From contig CADCWB010000211.1 of assembly GCA_902806295.1 (NCBI GenBank), positions 1 to 13,841 of the forward strand: a DNA stretch of 13,841 nt, written 5' to 3'. The stretch's first letter is position 1. Each line of letters opens with the position of its first letter. Origin of the DNA: an uncultured Sphingomonas sp. Lineage in GTDB: Bacteria; Pseudomonadota; Alphaproteobacteria; Sphingomonadales; Sphingomonadaceae. Made by a program: the position numbers and the translations under genes. Positions 12,922 to 13,841 of this stretch are shown here, piece after piece. The notes beneath the pieces were generated by a model, which was not told the origin of the DNA, did no database searches, and saw nothing but the letters and a program-made list of their open reading frames with translations.

Positions 12922-13841
12922 CTACTTCTTGCTGGCGGCGTCCTTCAGCGCCGCGCCCAGGATGTCGCCCAGCGACGCACCCGAGTCGGAGCTGCCATAT
13001 TGCGCCACGGCCTGCTTCTCCTCCGAGATCTGCATCGCCTTGATGGAGAAGGTCGGCTTCTTCGACCGATCGAAGCCGGTGACCTGCGCATCGAACTTCT
13101 GTCCCACCTGGAAGCGCTCCGGACGCTGCTCATCGCGGTCGCGGCCAAGGTCGGTGCGCTTGATAAAGCCGGTCGCGCCATCGTCGCCGATCTGCACTTC
13201 CAGCCCGCCGTCGCGCACTTCGAGCACGGTGACGGTGACCGTCTCGCCCTTGTTCGCGCCACTGCCGGTGCCGCCGCCAACCGCGACTCCGCCGCGCTCA
13301 AGCTGCTTCATGCCAAGGCTGATACGCTCCTTCTCGACATCCACGTCGAGCACCTGCGCCTGGACCCGCTCACCCTTGTGATGCAGCCCGAGCGCGTCCT
13401 CGCCGGATACGCCCCAGGCGATGTCCGACATGTGGACCATGCCATCGACGTCGCCGTCGAGGCCGATGAACAGGCCGAACTCGGTCGAGTTCTTGACCTC
13501 GCCCTCGACGGTGGAGCCGACCGGATGCTTGTCGGCGAAGTCCGCCCACGGGTTCGACTGCGCCTGCTTGAGGCCCAACGAAATCCGCCGCTTCTCCTCG
13601 TCGACCTCGAGGATCTTGACCTCGACCTCCTGGCTGGTGCTGACGATCTTGCCCGGGTGGACGTTCTTCTTGGTCCAGCTCATCTCCGACACGTGGACTA
13701 GGCCCTCGATGCCGGCTTCCAGCTCCACGAAGGCACCATATTCGGTGATGTTGGTGACCCGGCCGGTGAATGTACCCTCGATCGGATACTTGGCGGCGGC
13801 CCCTTCCCACGGATCGCTTTCCAGCTGCTTCATGCCGAGGC
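12922..13841 (-). CDS. rpsA: 30S ribosomal protein S1, C-terminal part (5' end outside window)
   Basis: About 306 C-terminal residues are present; the frame is open to the window edge. Three S1 (OB-fold) RNA-binding repeats are visible: GTFTGRVTNITEYGAFVELE...GLVHVSEMSW with ISLGLKQ; STVEGEVKNSTEFGLFIGLD...GMVHMSDIAW with ISLGMKQLE; and a more divergent one with TVTVTVLEVRDGGLEVQI...GFIKRTDL and DAQVTGFDRSKKPTFSIKAMQ. S1 brings mRNA to the 30S subunit. The tail SLGDILGAALKDAASKK is typical of alphaproteobacterial S1. A Gly-rich linker (GGVAVGGGTGSGANKG) separates the last two repeats. ihfB follows 141 bases downstream. Confidence 0.97.
   Translation of the reverse strand, partial: LGMKQLESDPWEGAAAKYPIEGTFTGRVTNITEYGAFVELEAGIEGLVHVSEMSWTKKNVHPGKIVSTSQEVEVKILEVDEEKRRISLGLKQAQSNPWADFADKHPVGSTVEGEVKNSTEFGLFIGLDGDVDGMVHMSDIAWGVSGEDALGLHHKGERVQAQVLDVDVEKERISLGMKQLERGGVAVGGGTGSGANKGETVTVTVLEVRDGGLEVQIGDDGATGFIKRTDLGRDRDEQRPERFQVGQKFDAQVTGFDRSKKPTFSIKAMQISEEKQAVAQYGSSDSGASLGDILGAALKDAASKK

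Overview
The window is about 64% GC by eye (not computed) and almost fully coding. It looks like ordinary chromosomal core sequence of an alphaproteobacterium, most likely a sphingomonad. The reasons are the gene content and protein style: a long Ala/Lys/Pro-rich tail on L21, HspQ, a DUF2141 protein, a PF10118 protein with its TetR partner, and the rpsA-ihfB pair. The taxonomic call is inference; no rRNA or database search was available. I see no transposase, integrase, phage gene, CRISPR array, defence cassette or direct-repeat boundary, and no convincing wholly new multi-gene system.

Layout. 1-746 (+): C-terminal end of an M1-aminopeptidase-like protein cut by the window edge. 756-1190 (-): secreted DUF2141 protein, divergent from 1343-2140 (+), a four-TM protein with a C-terminal LytTR DNA-binding domain. 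2173-2262 (-): tRNA-Ser(CGA). 2394-3480 (+): a short-chain dehydrogenase and hspQ. 3610-4464 (+): rplU-rpmA, closed by a strong intrinsic terminator at 4535-4570. 4634-5170 (+): GNAT acetyltransferase, convergent with 5216-6103 (-), a PF10118 'metal-dependent hydrolase' with a diiron-like ligand pattern; a hairpin lies between them. 6155-6748 (+): TetR regulator, divergent from the PF10118 gene.

6803-9915: oxyR (+) and katG (-) face each other tail to tail with interlocked stop codons, forming a peroxide-response module. 10018-10584 (-): pgsA (phosphatidylglycerophosphate synthase), divergent from 10735-12072 (+), an LplT-like MFS transporter, so both may serve the membrane lipids. 12062-12226 (-): a 54-residue protein gene overlapping the transporter's 3' end. 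12338-12423 (-): tRNA-Leu(UAA). 12484-13841 (-): ihfB and the 3' part of rpsA, separated by a 13-bp perfect hairpin.

The best leads are local: the 54-aa gene, the diiron-like residues of the PF10118 protein together with its TetR operator candidate, the nested inverted repeats in the oxyR leader, the stem-loop in the rplU leader, and the hairpin after rpsA whose U-tract faces the wrong strand.
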